Positions 1 through 11,021 are shown, counted from the first letter of the stretch. The stretch: DNA of 64,000 nt from Saussurea involucrata (GCA_033807775.1 CM066314.1:38051501-38115500), one strand, 5' to 3'. Made by a program: numbers and translations. The notes: a model not told the origin generated them from the sequence alone.

Positions 1-1
1 C

Positions 2-2485
2 GTAGCAGAGAGAAAAAATAGACATCTACTAGAGGTAACCAGATGCATGATGATATCAATGAATGTTCCTAAACATTTGTGGGGACAAGCCGTCTTAACT
101 GCCGCATATCTAATTAATAGGATGTCATCTAAGTTGTTAGAGTGGAAGACCCCAATTATGATGTTAAAGGGAGAGAACGAGTACATTCTTCCTTTAAAAG
201 TCTTTGGTTGTGTGTGTTTTGTGAAAGACAACAGACCAACAGTGGGAAAGTTGGATCCAAGGTCAGTGAAGTGCATCTTTGTGGGTTATTCTGCTACTCA
301 AAAGGGATATGTTTGTTGGAGCCCAATAGAACGAAAGTTGTTTGTAAGCATGGATGTCACTTTCCGAGAGCAAGAGTCGTATTACTCCAGCAAGGTTACC
401 TCACCTTTTGATGGCTTGCCTGGTGCCATTAGGCACGAGGGGGAGAACATTAGTGGTGAGACTCAGGTGATTGTGGGATCTATCCCATGCCCATGTTCTA
501 CAAACAAGGATGAGCTAGAAGATGGAAGCCAAGAAAGTGAAAATCAGATTAATGGTGAGACCGAGGTGATTGTAGGATCTATCCCATGTCCTACAAACGA
601 GGATGAGATGGAAGATGGAAGCCAAGAGAAAGAGGATCATACTCAAGAGGATCCGGAAGATGTAATCCAAGAGAGTAGGAATCAGACTCCGGGGGAGTTG
701 AGAGTGTACAAAAGGAGGAAACAGAACGAGGGCCAGCTGAATCCAAGAGAGTCTGCCTTCATGGATCCATCCGATCTCGATGATATAATCCCTCATTCTC
801 CTTCTATTTCATTGAGACGAAGCTCTCGTAGTAATGCGGGTAATCCACCTCCTCGATATCGTGTTGAGCATGACATTGCTCACTTTGTCTCGTATTCTAA
901 CATATCACATACTTATGGAGCATTCGTTACATCTCTCGATATGGCTTCTATACCCAAGTGTTGGCAGGTAGCTAAAGAAGACCCAAAGTGGAGGGCTGCC
1001 ATGTTAGAGGAACTTGGAGCCCTCGACAAAAATGATACATGGGAGCTTGTATTACTACCACCTAGAAAAAAACCAGTTGGATGCAAATGGGTCTTCACAG
1101 TAAAGCAAAACCCAGATGGAAAAGTTGATCGTTACAAGGCACGATTGGTGGCAAAGGGGTATAGTCAAACATATGGCGTTGACTATAATGAGACCTTTGC
1201 ACCGGTTGCAAAGATGAGCACCGTACGGACACTTATCTCTATTGCTGTGAACAGTGAATGGCAATTGCATCAACTTGATGTAAAGAATGCGTTTCTTCAC
1301 GGGGATCTACAGGAAGAGGTGTACATGGAGATACCCCCAGGCTTCAACACCAACCAAACAACGGGCAAAGTCTGTAGATTGAAGAAGTCATTGTACGGAT
1401 TGAAACAATCTCCTCGAGCTTGGTTTGATAGATTCAGGAGGGCTATGCTAAGCATGGGTTATCGGCAAACCAACGCTGATCATACCTTGTTCTTCCGACA
1501 TAATAGAGGTCATACTACTATGCTAGCAGTTTATGTTGATGATATGATCATCACGGGTGATGATGAGACGGAGATTGCTCAACTAAAGATGAGATTAGCC
1601 AAAGAATTTGAGGTGAAGGACCTTGGCTTGCTTAAATACTTCCTTGGGATTGAGATAGCTCGTGGAGCAGATGGGATTGTTCTATCTCAGAGGAAGTATG
1701 TACTAGACTTGCTTAAGGAGACCGGCATGCTGGGATGTAGGCCTGCAACTACTCCTATTGATCAGAGGCACAACTTACGGATGGAAATCGGTGAGCGAGT
1801 TGATCGAGAGAGATACCAGAGGTTAGTAGGCCGACTGATTTACCTAAGTCACACTCGTCCCGATATCTCGTTTGCAGTAAGTGTGGTGAGTCGCTACATG
1901 CACGATCCAAGAAAAAGCCACATGGATGCAGTTTATCACATCCTAAGATACTTGAAGAGTGCTCCTGGAAAAGGATTGTTATTCAAAAACAACGGTCACC
2001 TTGGTATCGAGGCTTACAGCGATTCTGACTGGGCGAGGTGCACCGATGACATGAGATCCACCTCGGGATATTGTGTCTTCGTGGGAGGTAACTTGGTCTC
2101 TTGGAAGAGCAAGAAACAATCTGTGGTGGCACGGTCTACAGCTGAGGCCGAGTATAGGGCAATGGCCTTGGGAGTTTGCGAGTTGTTATGGTTGAAGGCT
2201 CTTCTGGTCGAATTGAAGATGGACCAAGGTACTCACATGAGACTCTTGTGTGATAACAACTCGGCAATCAACATCGCCAACAACCCGGTGCATCATGATA
2301 AAACCAAGCACATTGAGATTGATAGGTTTTTTATCAAGGAGAAGCTGGAGAATGGACTACTGAAGATAAGTCATGTTCCAACCAAGGATCAAGTGGCAGA
2401 TTGCCTTACAAAGGGTCTTAGCACTCTAGGTCTTACTAGATTATGTGACAAGATGGGCTTAGTGAATATTTTTCGCCAATCTTGA
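2..2485 (+). CDS. Copia polyprotein, C-terminal part: integrase end, reverse transcriptase, RNase H (E1)
   Basis: Retrotransposon enzymes that copy element RNA into DNA and insert it into the genome, acting in cytoplasmic particles and the nucleus. The frame is open to the first bases of the window; the codons before the ATG at 47 still read integrase (VAERKNRHLLE, carrying the catalytic Glu), so the ATG is internal and the gene is partial. Integrase C-terminal sequence follows over about residues 1-120 counted from that ATG. An acidic linker comes next, containing two diverged copies of a segment around GETQVIVGSIPCP. RT starts near residue 300, with YVDDM at about 496. RNase H carries STAEAEYRAMA near 696 and the tail motif KTKHIEID. 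No stop or frameshift is seen in the part present, so E1 may be recent. Confidence 0.93.
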   Translation, partial: VAERKNRHLLEVTRCMMISMNVPKHLWGQAVLTAAYLINRMSSKLLEWKTPIMMLKGENEYILPLKVFGCVCFVKDNRPTVGKLDPRSVKCIFVGYSATQKGYVCWSPIERKLFVSMDVTFREQESYYSSKVTSPFDGLPGAIRHEGENISGETQVIVGSIPCPCSTNKDELEDGSQESENQINGETEVIVGSIPCPTNEDEMEDGSQEKEDHTQEDPEDVIQESRNQTPGELRVYKRRKQNEGQLNPRESAFMDPSDLDDIIPHSPSISLRRSSRSNAGNPPPRYRVEHDIAHFVSYSNISHTYGAFVTSLDMASIPKCWQVAKEDPKWRAAMLEELGALDKNDTWELVLLPPRKKPVGCKWVFTVKQNPDGKVDRYKARLVAKGYSQTYGVDYNETFAPVAKMSTVRTLISIAVNSEWQLHQLDVKNAFLHGDLQEEVYMEIPPGFNTNQTTGKVCRLKKSLYGLKQSPRAWFDRFRRAMLSMGYRQTNADHTLFFRHNRGHTTMLAVYVDDMIITGDDETEIAQLKMRLAKEFEVKDLGLLKYFLGIEIARGADGIVLSQRKYVLDLLKETGMLGCRPATTPIDQRHNLRMEIGERVDRERYQRLVGRLIYLSHTRPDISFAVSVVSRYMHDPRKSHMDAVYHILRYLKSAPGKGLLFKNNGHLGIEAYSDSDWARCTDDMRSTSGYCVFVGGNLVSWKSKKQSVVARSTAEAEYRAMALGVCELLWLKALLVELKMDQGTHMRLLCDNNSAINIANNPVHHDKTKHIEIDRFFIKEKLENGLLKISHVPTKDQVADCLTKGLSTLGLTRLCDKMGLVNIFRQS

Positions 2486-2492
2486 GGGGGAG

Positions 2493-2630
2493 TGTTGAGA
2501 GTTAAGATAAAATAGTAATTATGTAATAGAACAGGGACCTATAAGGTAAATTGTATATCTCATATATTCTTATGTGGATTAATGAATACAGCAAGTTGAG
2601 AAAACAACAATCTCAAACTCAAGTTCTTCA
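2493..2630 (+). repeat. 3' LTR of E1 (138 bp)
   Basis: Starts TGTTGAGAG directly after the purine run GAGGGGGAG and ends TTCTTCA, giving the TG...CA ends of an LTR. The right border is fixed independently: at 2631 the E2 gag frame resumes (KEAWEMLYKSY). Such a short LTR is common among Ale-type copia elements. The 5-bp duplication would be AAAGA (2631-2635), but its partner lies outside the window. Confidence 0.8.
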
Positions 2631-3812
2631 AAAGAGGCATGGGAAATGCTATATAAATCTTACAGAGGGGAAGAAAGAGTAAAAGTGGTGAGATTGCAAA
2701 CCTTACGATGTAAATTTGATAATTTAAAGATGAACGAAACAGAAACCATTGAAGAGTATTACACTAGAGTGATTGTCTTACTTAATCAGATGCGCCTGAA
2801 TGGAGAAAGTATTTCAGATAGAAGGGTGGTCGAGAAAATACTTCGAAGCCTTACCAGGAAATTCGAATACGTGGTTGTGGCTATTGAGGAGTCCAAGGAT
2901 TTGGCAGATTTCTCTCTTGAAACTCTCCTTGGTACTCTTCAATCACACGAACTTCGAATGAAACAGTTTGATCCTCCCATCATGGAGCAGGCCTTTCAAA
3001 CACAATCTACTTGGGACACTGGATCGAGTGATAAGCAAAGGAATACAGAGGACCAAAACACAGGAAACTACAAAGGCAAAGGAAGAGGTAAACCTTTCTA
3101 CCAAATTAAATGCTTTTATTGTGACAAGTTGGGTCATACTATTAAATTTTGTAGAAAAAGATTGGCAGAAGAGAATAAAGCATCAAGTTTCATGCATAAA
3201 GAAGAAAACAAAAATGAGGAATCCATGTTCATGATGTTGAGTATGCAGGATATGCCTTTAAGTGATCTGTGGTATCTTGATAGTGGTTGTAGTAACCACA
3301 TGACAGGAAACAAAAGTCTATTCTTAAGTTTGGAAGAAACTGAAAGAAAGGATGTGAGAACTGGAGATGATAAGAAACTTAGTGTCTTAGGAAATGGAGA
3401 GATTGCAATTAGAATTAGAGATAAAACAAAAAGAATCTCAAATGTTTTCTACGTTCCTGGATTGAAACACAACTTACTAAGTGTTGGACAATTGGTCTTA
3501 AAAGGTTATGGACTGTATTTCAAAGATAAAATCTGTGAGATAACAGATTCTAACAACAAGTTAATTGGGAAAATTTGTATGACCAATAACAAAATGTTCC
3601 CAATTAAATTCGACAGTGATGATTTTCTCTCCCTTTCCATGAGTAGCAAAGATGTTTCTATCCTCTGGCACAACAGGTTTGGTCATGTGAATTTAAACTC
3701 CCTCACTCTTATGCACAAAAATGATCTGGTAAGAGGGTTACCTGCTGTAAATAGTTTAGACCAAATCTGTGAAGGCTGTGTTTTGGGAAAACATGCCAGA
3801 GATTCATTGTGA
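2631..3812 (+). pseudogene. Copia gag, protease and integrase N-terminus, truncated (E2)
   Basis: Gag forms the particle and protease cuts the polyprotein. The open frame resumes in codon register right after the E1 LTR. The gag region shows LQTLRCKFDNLKM. A CCHC zinc knuckle CFYCDKLGHTIKFC lies near residue 156 (counted from the ATG at 2646), the protease active site DSGCSNHMTG near residue 212, and the start of the integrase HHCC domain (HNRFGHVNLNSL ... CEGCVLGKHAR) at the end. The frame stops at 3812, just past the internal deletion join. Upstream gag codons are separated from it by E1. It cannot make a working polyprotein. Confidence 0.88.
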
Positions 3813-4824
3813 TAAGTGTAATTATGAACACACACTGTTCATAAAAAGGGCAGGTAATATGGTGCTGCTAGTGTGTGTTTATGTTGATGATCTTGTGTTT
3901 ACAGGAAACTCTGAAGATATGATCAAGGAGTTCAAAAAATCCATGATGATGGAATTCGAAATGACCGACTTAGGACTGCTACACTATTTTTTGGGAATAG
4001 AGGCCAAGCAAGGTAAGCACTTTATCTCAATCTCTCAAAAGAGATATGCCAAAGATCTCTTATCCAGATTTAATATGGAAGACTCTTTCTCTGCTGCAAC
4101 TCCTATGGAGATCGGACTAAAACTTGGCAAAGGTGTTAATGAAGCAGATGTGGACTCCACATTATATAGAAGTCTGATCGGGTGCCTTATGTATCTTACA
4201 ACATCCAGGCCTGATATCATGTTTGCAGTAAGTTTAGTAAGCAGATTCATGGAAAAACCAAAGAGGAGTCACTGGGAGGCTGCAAAACGAATATTGAGGT
4301 ATATAAAAGGTACTTTGGATCAGGGAATTATCTACTCCTATTCTGATGATCCAAAACTAAAAGGTTTTAGTGATAGTGACTTTGGTGGAAGTATAATTGA
4401 TAGCAAAAGTACAACAGGCTATGTTTTTAGTTTAGGAACAGGAGCTATTTCATGGCAGTCAAAAAAGCAAAAGGTGGTGGCTTTATCTTCCACTGAAGCC
4501 GAATACATGGCTCTATCATCTACAGGTTGTCAGGCACTTTGGCTTAGAGGGATTCTGGATGAACTTGGCATGCCTCAAGAATCTGCTACTCAAATACTGT
4601 GTGATAATCGATCTGCTATAGCTTTGACCAGAAACCCAGTTTATCATGGGAAGAGCAAGCATATAAGGATCAAATTCCACTTCATTAGAGAACTTATTCA
4701 CAACCTTGAAGTTGATGTTCTGTTTTGCAGAACCAAGGAACAGGTGGCAGATATCTTCACAAAGTCTCTGAATTGTGGAAGCTTTATCAAACTAAAGAGA
4801 GCTCTTGGTGTTGGCAATGTCTAG
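3803..4824 (+). pseudogene. Copia reverse transcriptase (second half) and RNase H (E2)
   Basis: Begins at the deletion join inside RT (CNYEHTLFIKR), with the RT active site YVDDL at about 3880-3894, then FLGIE, and RNase H with SSTEAEYMALSS near 4490 and the tail KTKEQVADIFTKSL. The frame differs from the upstream gag frame, so the two halves are not one protein. An ATG at 3769 lies before the join in the gag segment and is not a natural start. No stop is seen in the RT/RNase H half. RT palm residues upstream of YVDD are missing, so activity is not expected. Confidence 0.88.
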
Positions 4825-4836
4825 CTTAAGGGGGGA

Positions 4837-5117
4837 TATTGGATATAAGCTAGTCTTAAATTACGATAACTTATCTTATGTATTTGTGTGATAGCCTATC
4901 ATTAATTAGTCAGTTAGTGATAAGGCAGTTATTTAGTCAGTTAACCGCCATCTCTGAAAAGGTACCACTTGAAGAGTTGTGTCGGTTCTATGTTTATATA
5001 TGTATTGTTGGTCTGTTGTAATTTGTGTTGATTAATGTATTGATATATACAGAAAGTTGTTTCAATATCAAAGGATATTTCTGTGGTTTCATATGAACAG
5101 TTCTGGGTTTTACAACA
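4837..5117 (+). repeat. 3' LTR of E2 (about 281 bp)
   Basis: Follows the polypurine run AAGGGGGGAT (4827-4836). The left end reads TATTGG where TGTTGG would be expected, and the right end is TTACAACA. The right border is set by the start of antisense E3 sequence at 5118. The left end therefore looks mutated by one base; no second LTR is in the window to confirm this. Confidence 0.65.
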
Positions 5118-6130
5118 TCTCACCCGTTCCAATCAGCTCCCTTGAAAGATGGTCCTGTATAGCACATGAGTTAGACGAAACTTTTATAAAACAATTGTGC
5201 TCGTCATTGAGTTGTGAAACTGAAATCAAATTACAGTTTAGGGAAGAAACATATAAGACTTTATTGAGACAAATCTTGTCAGATAGATAGTCGTATGATC
5301 CCTTCCTTGGTAGCATTTAAGCGTAGACCATTTGGCAAGGTGATAGGACAAGACACTTCTTTAACTTTCGTCAAGAGCGAAATATCGCCCGTCACATGAT
5401 TGGACGCCCCTGTGTCAATTATCCATTACCAAACTTACCGTTTAAGCGATTAATGAGAGTCTGTTGATTACCAAAAGCAGCAACCAAAGTTTGCCACTGT
5501 TCGAGAGTGAATCCTGGACAATTTGAAACCAATGAGTTGATGACACAAGGATGGGCGGGGTCTGGTGCCACTACATTCGTACATACACCTCCTCGCCCAC
5601 GACCAGCCGCAAGTGGTGGCCTTATTTTCCCGCGACCAGAGCGCTTGTTCCTTTAGCTTCAGATTTAGGTGGAGGGCCGTACCGCTCGACCCACCAATCT
5701 GGGTATCCCACTACTTCGAAGCAACATGCTGCTTCATGTCCCGAGCGCTGGAAATGAGAGCACCTTAGATTGATCTTATCAACCTTTTCAAGTCTTCCTC
5801 TTCCACGCCCTTCCAAGCGTACCGCAAAACGCTTTTCTTCCTTAATTCGGTCGATACCTCGAATCCGTTTTTCTTGTGACACCTGCTCAAAGGCACGGTT
5901 GAAAGTCGGAAGTGGGTCCTGGGATAATAAGGTGGAACGGATCTGCCCATAAAACTAGGTGTATAGTCCCATTAGAAATTGATGAAGGCGCTCTTCCTCA
6001 CGACTAGTCTCGAGTGCCTTTTCGAGGTTACACGTACACTTCCCACATCTGCATCCAAGACGGTTCATGGTTGTTTAATTCGTCCCATAAGACCTTGAGT
6101 TTACTGTAGTATGCCACCACAGACAAGTTC
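5118..6130 (-). pseudogene. Copia gag C-terminus and protease, degenerate (E3)
   Basis: Three frames must be combined to follow it. A gag zinc-knuckle region reads CSHFQRSGHEAACCFEV (about 5680-5745), where the second zinc-binding Cys is Phe. Downstream on the minus strand are glycine/arginine-rich sequence, degraded protease, and the region LNKVLYVSSLNCNLISVSQL (about 5190-5260) that normally follows the protease. It ends abruptly at the E2 junction. Stops and frameshifts make it non-functional. The N-terminal gag part is on the other side of E4 (12,851-13,276). Confidence 0.8.
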
Positions 6131-6514
6131 TCTTGAAAGGAACAACTTCATTATTATTCAACCTCAAATACAAACTCTAGTCTATAAACAAAATGAAACC
6201 CTAAAATGTTTGAGAGAAAGAAAGTATTTTCTAAAATGAAAATGAGACTAAATGAAATCTGATTAGCCTTCCATACGTGAAAGGCCACTTCTATAAATAC
6301 TAGAAGCCTTTTACAATCCAGTCCCTGAAGTTCAACCAAAATAGCTCAGCAACCCTTCGTCTTTGACCAGATGTGAGGAGCCATCCACATATTTCAGCTT
6401 TATACACTTTTAGTCCGAACTTCAATTCCATCCTTTTATTTTATCTATTCCTGAAATATTACAAACAACCCAGAGTCAAGATTGTATGATAATTTTGTAA
6501 TTATATTTCCAACA
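6131..6514 (-). repeat. 3' LTR of E4 (384 bp)
   Basis: Nearly identical to 12,467-12,850. In element sense it begins TGTTGGAAAT and ends TTTCAAGA, so the terminal pair is TG...GA and not TG...CA. The flanking AGTTC duplication confirms these borders. The polypurine tract GAGGGCGGA lies immediately upstream in element sense (6515-6523). A GG/GA difference near 6289 is the only mismatch seen with the partner LTR. Confidence 0.93.
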
Positions 6515-6521
6515 TCCGCCC

Positions 6522-9500
6522 TCAATCTTGACTCTTGAACAAATCAATCATCCTCATTTTAGAACAAAGAAAATTGTGTTGATTTATTCCAAGGGATTTT
6601 GTAAAAATATCAGCAGTATTTTCAGCAGAATGAATTTTAGAAACTTTTAACACACCCACACTAATCAAACGTCGAACTTGATGAACATCAATTTCGATGT
6701 GTTTAGTGCGCTCATGAAAAACAGGATTATAGGCGATTTGAATTGCTGATTTATTATCGCAAAACAGATTTACAGGCAGTAAATCTTTTATATGTAAATC
6801 ATTTAAAATTTTCAAGACCCAAGTAATTTCACGACCTGTGGCAGCCATAGCACGATATTCAGATTCGTCAGAGGAACAAGAAACATTATTTTGTTTCTTG
6901 CTTCTCCACGAAACCATACAATTTCCAAGAAACAAACAATAACCCGTAACTGACCTTCGAGTAGAAAGACACTTACCCCAATCAGCATCTACAAAGCCTT
7001 GTAAGCAAAAATTATCTGACCTGGTAAAGCTAACACCTTTTCCAGGAGAAAGCTTCAAGTATCTAAGAACTCTAAGTGCAAGTTTCGAGTGTGATTGTCT
7101 TGGAGCATGCATAAATTGGCTAAGACAATGTACCGCAAAGGCAATGTCAGGCCGAGTAGCTAATAAATAAATTAACCTACCAATTAAACGTTGATAACCA
7201 GAAAGGTCAGACAAAGGAGGATCGTTAGAATTGCTAGAATCGGTAACCACTAGATTCATATCCATAGGTGTACTACATGGTTTACATCCAAGATAACCAA
7301 AATCATTAAGCAATTCTAAACAATACTTTCTTTGTGACATACAAAGACCATCAACACAATCCAGAATTTCAATTCCCAGAAAAAATTTCAATTTTCCTAA
7401 GTCTTTTATGAGAAATTGACTTTTCAATTGTTCTTTGACTTTATTTATTTCATCTACACTATTACCAGTCAACACAATATCATCAACATAGACTAATAAT
7501 GCAAGAAAAACAGAACCAGAAAATTTTGTAAAAAGAGAGTAATCACTTTCACTTTGAACAAAACCATAGTCAAAAAGACAGGAAGACAGCTTAGCGTACC
7601 ATTGGCGAGGAGCTTGTTTCAACCCATAGAGAGATTTAACAAGTTTACAAACTTTATGATCATCAGAATTATAATAACCTTCAGGTAACGTCATATAAAC
7701 ATCTTCAGACAAATCCCCATACAAGAAGGCATTATTAACATCTAATTGATAAAGATTCCATTTGAATTGTACAGCTAAAGCAATAATACATCTTATTGTT
7801 ACCATTTTGACCACGGGAGAAAAAGTCTCATCATAATCAATACCCTCTCTTTGACTATAACCCTTAGTAACGAGTCTAGCCTTATATCGCTCTATCTCAC
7901 CCGTAGACTTGTATTTTATTTTATAGATCCATTTACAACCTATAGGCTTCCTATTAGGAGGTAAATCACAAACTATCCATGTACCATTTCTATGAAGGGC
8001 TTCCATTTCTTCATTCATAGCACTAATCCAATTAGTATCATTACAAGCTTCTTTAAAAGTTTTGGGTTCAACAGATTTATTGAGGCTAGAAACAAAACAA
8101 AAATTCTCATTGTTAAGGCAGGAATAATTCACAACTTTCTCTATCCCATATTTAACCTTTCCTTCTACGACAAAGTCATCAAACTTCCTTGGAAGATTTG
8201 ATACCCTTGCAGATTTTCTAGAAGATTGAGAAGAAGAAGAGGAAGGTTGGGACAGATTACCCTCAGAATTGGAACCCAAATTTTGATCATTATCAAGTTC
8301 AATATTAGCGTCACATGGTCGACTGGCAGCCACACCGGTGCCATGCAGTGGCTGCTGCCATCCTATATCATGATCAAGGACATTTCCGGATGGCATGGAA
8401 GTGCCTTGATTAATGCAGTCATTTGACCTGCAAGGAGGCTGCCTACTGTCTGCTCTACTAGGGCTACCAAGCGGACTATGGTCACTAAAGGTTTCATCGA
8501 TTAACGGGTTCCCATTTTCATCATTGGGAGGTGAATCATTACAATCATCAGTAGATTCAGAAAGAAAGTCAAAGAAATTCAAGGTATTTAACTGTCCATT
8601 ATTATGATTAAACAACTTATCCGAACTCATCTTATATGGAAAAACGTTTTCATAAAATTTCACATCGCGAGAAATTATAATTTTCTTAGAGTCCAAACTG
8701 AACAGTCTATATCCCTTTTGAGAGTTTGCATATCCCAAAAGGATACACTTTTCAGATCTAGAGGAAAATTTATCAGTCAAATTTGGTATAACAGCAAAAC
8801 ACAAACACCCAAAGTTCCTAAGATGAGTAAGGACAGGTTTAAAACCATGGACAAGTTCATAAGGGCACTTACCATTTAAAATAGATGCAGGAGTCCTATT
8901 TATCAAATAAGTGGCCGTAAGAACACACTCGCTCCACATGTTAAGAGGAACACCCCCCTGAAACATAAGAGCCCTAGCTACATTGAGTAAATGACGATGT
9001 TTGCGTTCCACCACCCCATTTTGTTGTGGGGTGTAAACACAAGATGTTTGATGAATGATGCCTTTAGTTTTAAAATACATGTTAAGTTTAGAGTTGGTAA
9101 ATTCGGTCCCATTGTCACTTCTAAAAATTTTGACAGATTTTTCAAACTGAGTAGCAATGAGATTCACAAACTCAACTATGTAATCACCAACTTCATGTTT
9201 TCCTTTTAACAAATAAACCCACACAGCACGGGTAAAATCATCAACAATAGTCAGAAAATATTTGTATCCTTCCCTACTTTGAACATGATAGGGTCCCCAG
9301 ACATCCAAATGAACTAATTCTCCGAGACATTTAGTTTTACGCTCACTTAGGTTAAACTTGTCTCGGGTTTGCTTTGCCTTATGGCAGATCTCACAGGGAA
9401 CACTCAAGTCATTTCCAAGATTAAGTTGATCCTTAAGCACTTTCAACACTGGGTCAGCTGGGTGACCCAGACGACTGTGCAATAAGTGGGTGGACACAGC

Positions 9501-11021
9501 ACAAGAAACAACCATGTTACTGCTGAGGAGGGATTTAGTATTAACATTTTGATCAAAGAAGTATAGCCCACCTGCCTCACTACCAGTCCCCACAAGACTC
9601 TCTTGAAGAGAAGCCTGGAGATTGAGAACATAACAACGAGATTCATCAAAACCTATAAAAAATTTACCGTCTCTGGCTAATTTGTGAACAGAAAGGAGGT
9701 TTACGTGAAAATCAGGTATAACCAGTACATCAAACAGAGTTAGATTATTTGTGAGTTTGAAATTTCCGATTTTATTTATTTTGGCTTCTGCCCCATTGGG
9801 CTGATTTACCGTAAGATTTAAGTCAGAAACATCAACAACATTTTCAAGTCGAGAAATGTTGGACGTCATGTGCTGGTTTGCACCAGAATCAATAACCCAA
9901 CCTGGACGAGGCATAGAATTTGTACCTGCCATATTTGCAGATACCCCATCTGGAATGTTTTTCTGACCAATCAAGTTTAGTATTTTGGCAACCTGTTCTT
10001 CAGAAAAGGGATGAGATAAAGTAGAACCAGATTGTTTAGGGGAAAGAGTTTCAGAAACACAGGCATTTCCAGCGACAGGTTTAAAGTTTGAATTTTGTGT
10101 TTTGGATCGAAATTGAAAGTCTTTTGGAAAGCCTACGAGTCTGTAACATCGTTCAATAGTATGTCCGAAAATTCCACAATGTTTACACATTAGATTAGAG
10201 GGTTTGGTACCAGTTTTCCTTTTAATTTCATTTGTTTTGCTCAAAAAAGCCGAGTGTTGGGACTTGGTGTGGGAAGTGGATGTGGTACCTCCACGATGAG
10301 ATTCCTCTCTAGAAACTAGGGAGAAGGCAGTTTTGACGGACGGGAGGGGGTCACGGGTAAGGATGTTGCTTCTAATAGGTTGATAGATGTCATCAAGACC
10401 CATCAAAAATTGCATCAACTTGATGAGTTGACTATGTTCATGAAAATCATGAGAGGCATTACATGTACATGAAGGAAGTTTAACAAGGGCATCAAATTGT
10501 TTCCACAAGGAGTTAAGTTTATGATAATACTCGGAAACAGGCATGCCATTTTGAGTTAGTGAATTTATCTTTTGATGCAAGTTAAAAGTGACAGATCCGT
10601 CCACTTTATCATAAGTTTCTTTCAATTCTTCCCAGACTTTAGAGGATTCTTTGGAAAATACTTGACCTAAAAATAGATCCTCAGTCATAGAACCTAAAAT
10701 CCAAGATAGAACAACAGAATTACACCTGTCCCATTGTTTTCCCAAGACAGGATCATTGTCAGGACGAGGACATGATCCATCAATAAAGCCCAATTTGTTT
10801 TTAGTTTCTAAAGCTAATGTCATAGCACAAGCCCAGACTCTGTAGTTATCAATACCGCTCAATTTAACATTCAAAAGCGGTGCCTTACTGGTGTCACTGG
10901 GGTGCAGGTACAGAGGATCTCCAAAGTCTAATTTGGCTACTTTGGATTCCTTTGCACCTGTACCTGCAGCGTCATCAGCAGAACCTACCATAACTAAAGA
11001 GACAAGAGAACAAGAACACAC
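6522..11021 (-). CDS. Copia gag-pol polyprotein, complete (E4)
   Basis: A single 1499-residue frame holds all copia functions in order. Gag (copia-like N-terminal region, LYLHPSD near 37) is followed by a CCHC knuckle CKHCGIFGHTIERC near 279 and the protease active site VIDSGANQHMT near 378. Integrase has its zinc domain at about 514-550, then catalytic Asp in LDVWGP near 572, Asp in RSDNGTEF near 635, and Glu in QQNGVVERKHRH near 675. RT starts near 985, with YVDDIVLTG near 1177. RNase H has SSDESEYRAMA near 1384; ESE replaces the more common AEAE. The stop overlaps the start of the purine tract. The ATG at 11,021 is the first in frame; ATG codon 11 (VMVGSADD) is an equally good start. No disruption is seen. 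Confidence 0.95.
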   Translation of the reverse strand: MCSCSLVSLVMVGSADDAAGTGAKESKVAKLDFGDPLYLHPSDTSKAPLLNVKLSGIDNYRVWACAMTLALETKNKLGFIDGSCPRPDNDPVLGKQWDRCNSVVLSWILGSMTEDLFLGQVFSKESSKVWEELKETYDKVDGSVTFNLHQKINSLTQNGMPVSEYYHKLNSLWKQFDALVKLPSCTCNASHDFHEHSQLIKLMQFLMGLDDIYQPIRSNILTRDPLPSVKTAFSLVSREESHRGGTTSTSHTKSQHSAFLSKTNEIKRKTGTKPSNLMCKHCGIFGHTIERCYRLVGFPKDFQFRSKTQNSNFKPVAGNACVSETLSPKQSGSTLSHPFSEEQVAKILNLIGQKNIPDGVSANMAGTNSMPRPGWVIDSGANQHMTSNISRLENVVDVSDLNLTVNQPNGAEAKINKIGNFKLTNNLTLFDVLVIPDFHVNLLSVHKLARDGKFFIGFDESRCYVLNLQASLQESLVGTGSEAGGLYFFDQNVNTKSLLSSNMVVSCAVSTHLLHSRLGHPADPVLKVLKDQLNLGNDLSVPCEICHKAKQTRDKFNLSERKTKCLGELVHLDVWGPYHVQSREGYKYFLTIVDDFTRAVWVYLLKGKHEVGDYIVEFVNLIATQFEKSVKIFRSDNGTEFTNSKLNMYFKTKGIIHQTSCVYTPQQNGVVERKHRHLLNVARALMFQGGVPLNMWSECVLTATYLINRTPASILNGKCPYELVHGFKPVLTHLRNFGCLCFAVIPNLTDKFSSRSEKCILLGYANSQKGYRLFSLDSKKIIISRDVKFYENVFPYKMSSDKLFNHNNGQLNTLNFFDFLSESTDDCNDSPPNDENGNPLIDETFSDHSPLGSPSRADSRQPPCRSNDCINQGTSMPSGNVLDHDIGWQQPLHGTGVAASRPCDANIELDNDQNLGSNSEGNLSQPSSSSSQSSRKSARVSNLPRKFDDFVVEGKVKYGIEKVVNYSCLNNENFCFVSSLNKSVEPKTFKEACNDTNWISAMNEEMEALHRNGTWIVCDLPPNRKPIGCKWIYKIKYKSTGEIERYKARLVTKGYSQREGIDYDETFSPVVKMVTIRCIIALAVQFKWNLYQLDVNNAFLYGDLSEDVYMTLPEGYYNSDDHKVCKLVKSLYGLKQAPRQWYAKLSSCLFDYGFVQSESDYSLFTKFSGSVFLALLVYVDDIVLTGNSVDEINKVKEQLKSQFLIKDLGKLKFFLGIEILDCVDGLCMSQRKYCLELLNDFGYLGCKPCSTPMDMNLVVTDSSNSNDPPLSDLSGYQRLIGRLIYLLATRPDIAFAVHCLSQFMHAPRQSHSKLALRVLRYLKLSPGKGVSFTRSDNFCLQGFVDADWGKCLSTRRSVTGYCLFLGNCMVSWRSKKQNNVSCSSDESEYRAMAATGREITWVLKILNDLHIKDLLPVNLFCDNKSAIQIAYNPVFHERTKHIEIDVHQVRRLISVGVLKVSKIHSAENTADIFTKSLGINQHNFLCSKMRMIDLFKSQD

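Larger units (their letters stand above)
1..2630 (+). mobile_element. E1: 3' half of a Ty1/copia retrotransposon (Ale-like), cut by the window start
   Basis: Seen: the end of integrase, reverse transcriptase, RNase H, a polypurine tract (about 2483-2492) and a short LTR. Immediately after the LTR (2631 on) the sequence resumes in the middle of a different copia gag gene, in frame, so E1 is inserted inside element E2. The 5' LTR, gag, protease and most of integrase lie left of the window, so LTR identity and the target duplication cannot be checked here. The Ale assignment is inferred from the short LTR and the RT sequence style. Confidence 0.9.
2631..5117 (+). mobile_element. E2: internally deleted copia element, split by E1
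   Basis: Contains gag, protease and the integrase zinc-binding region, then jumps directly to late reverse transcriptase, RNase H, polypurine tract and 3' LTR. The integrase core and the first half of RT (roughly 2 kb by family comparison) are missing, and the reading frame changes at the join near 3803. Its 5' end lies left of the window, beyond E1. It ends at 5117, where antisense E3 protease sequence begins. Confidence 0.88.

Noticed and set aside
6154..6339. Small minus-strand frame repeated at 12,490-12,675
   Set aside because: It lies inside the two E4 LTRs and has no recognisable domain; the duplication is explained by the LTR pair.
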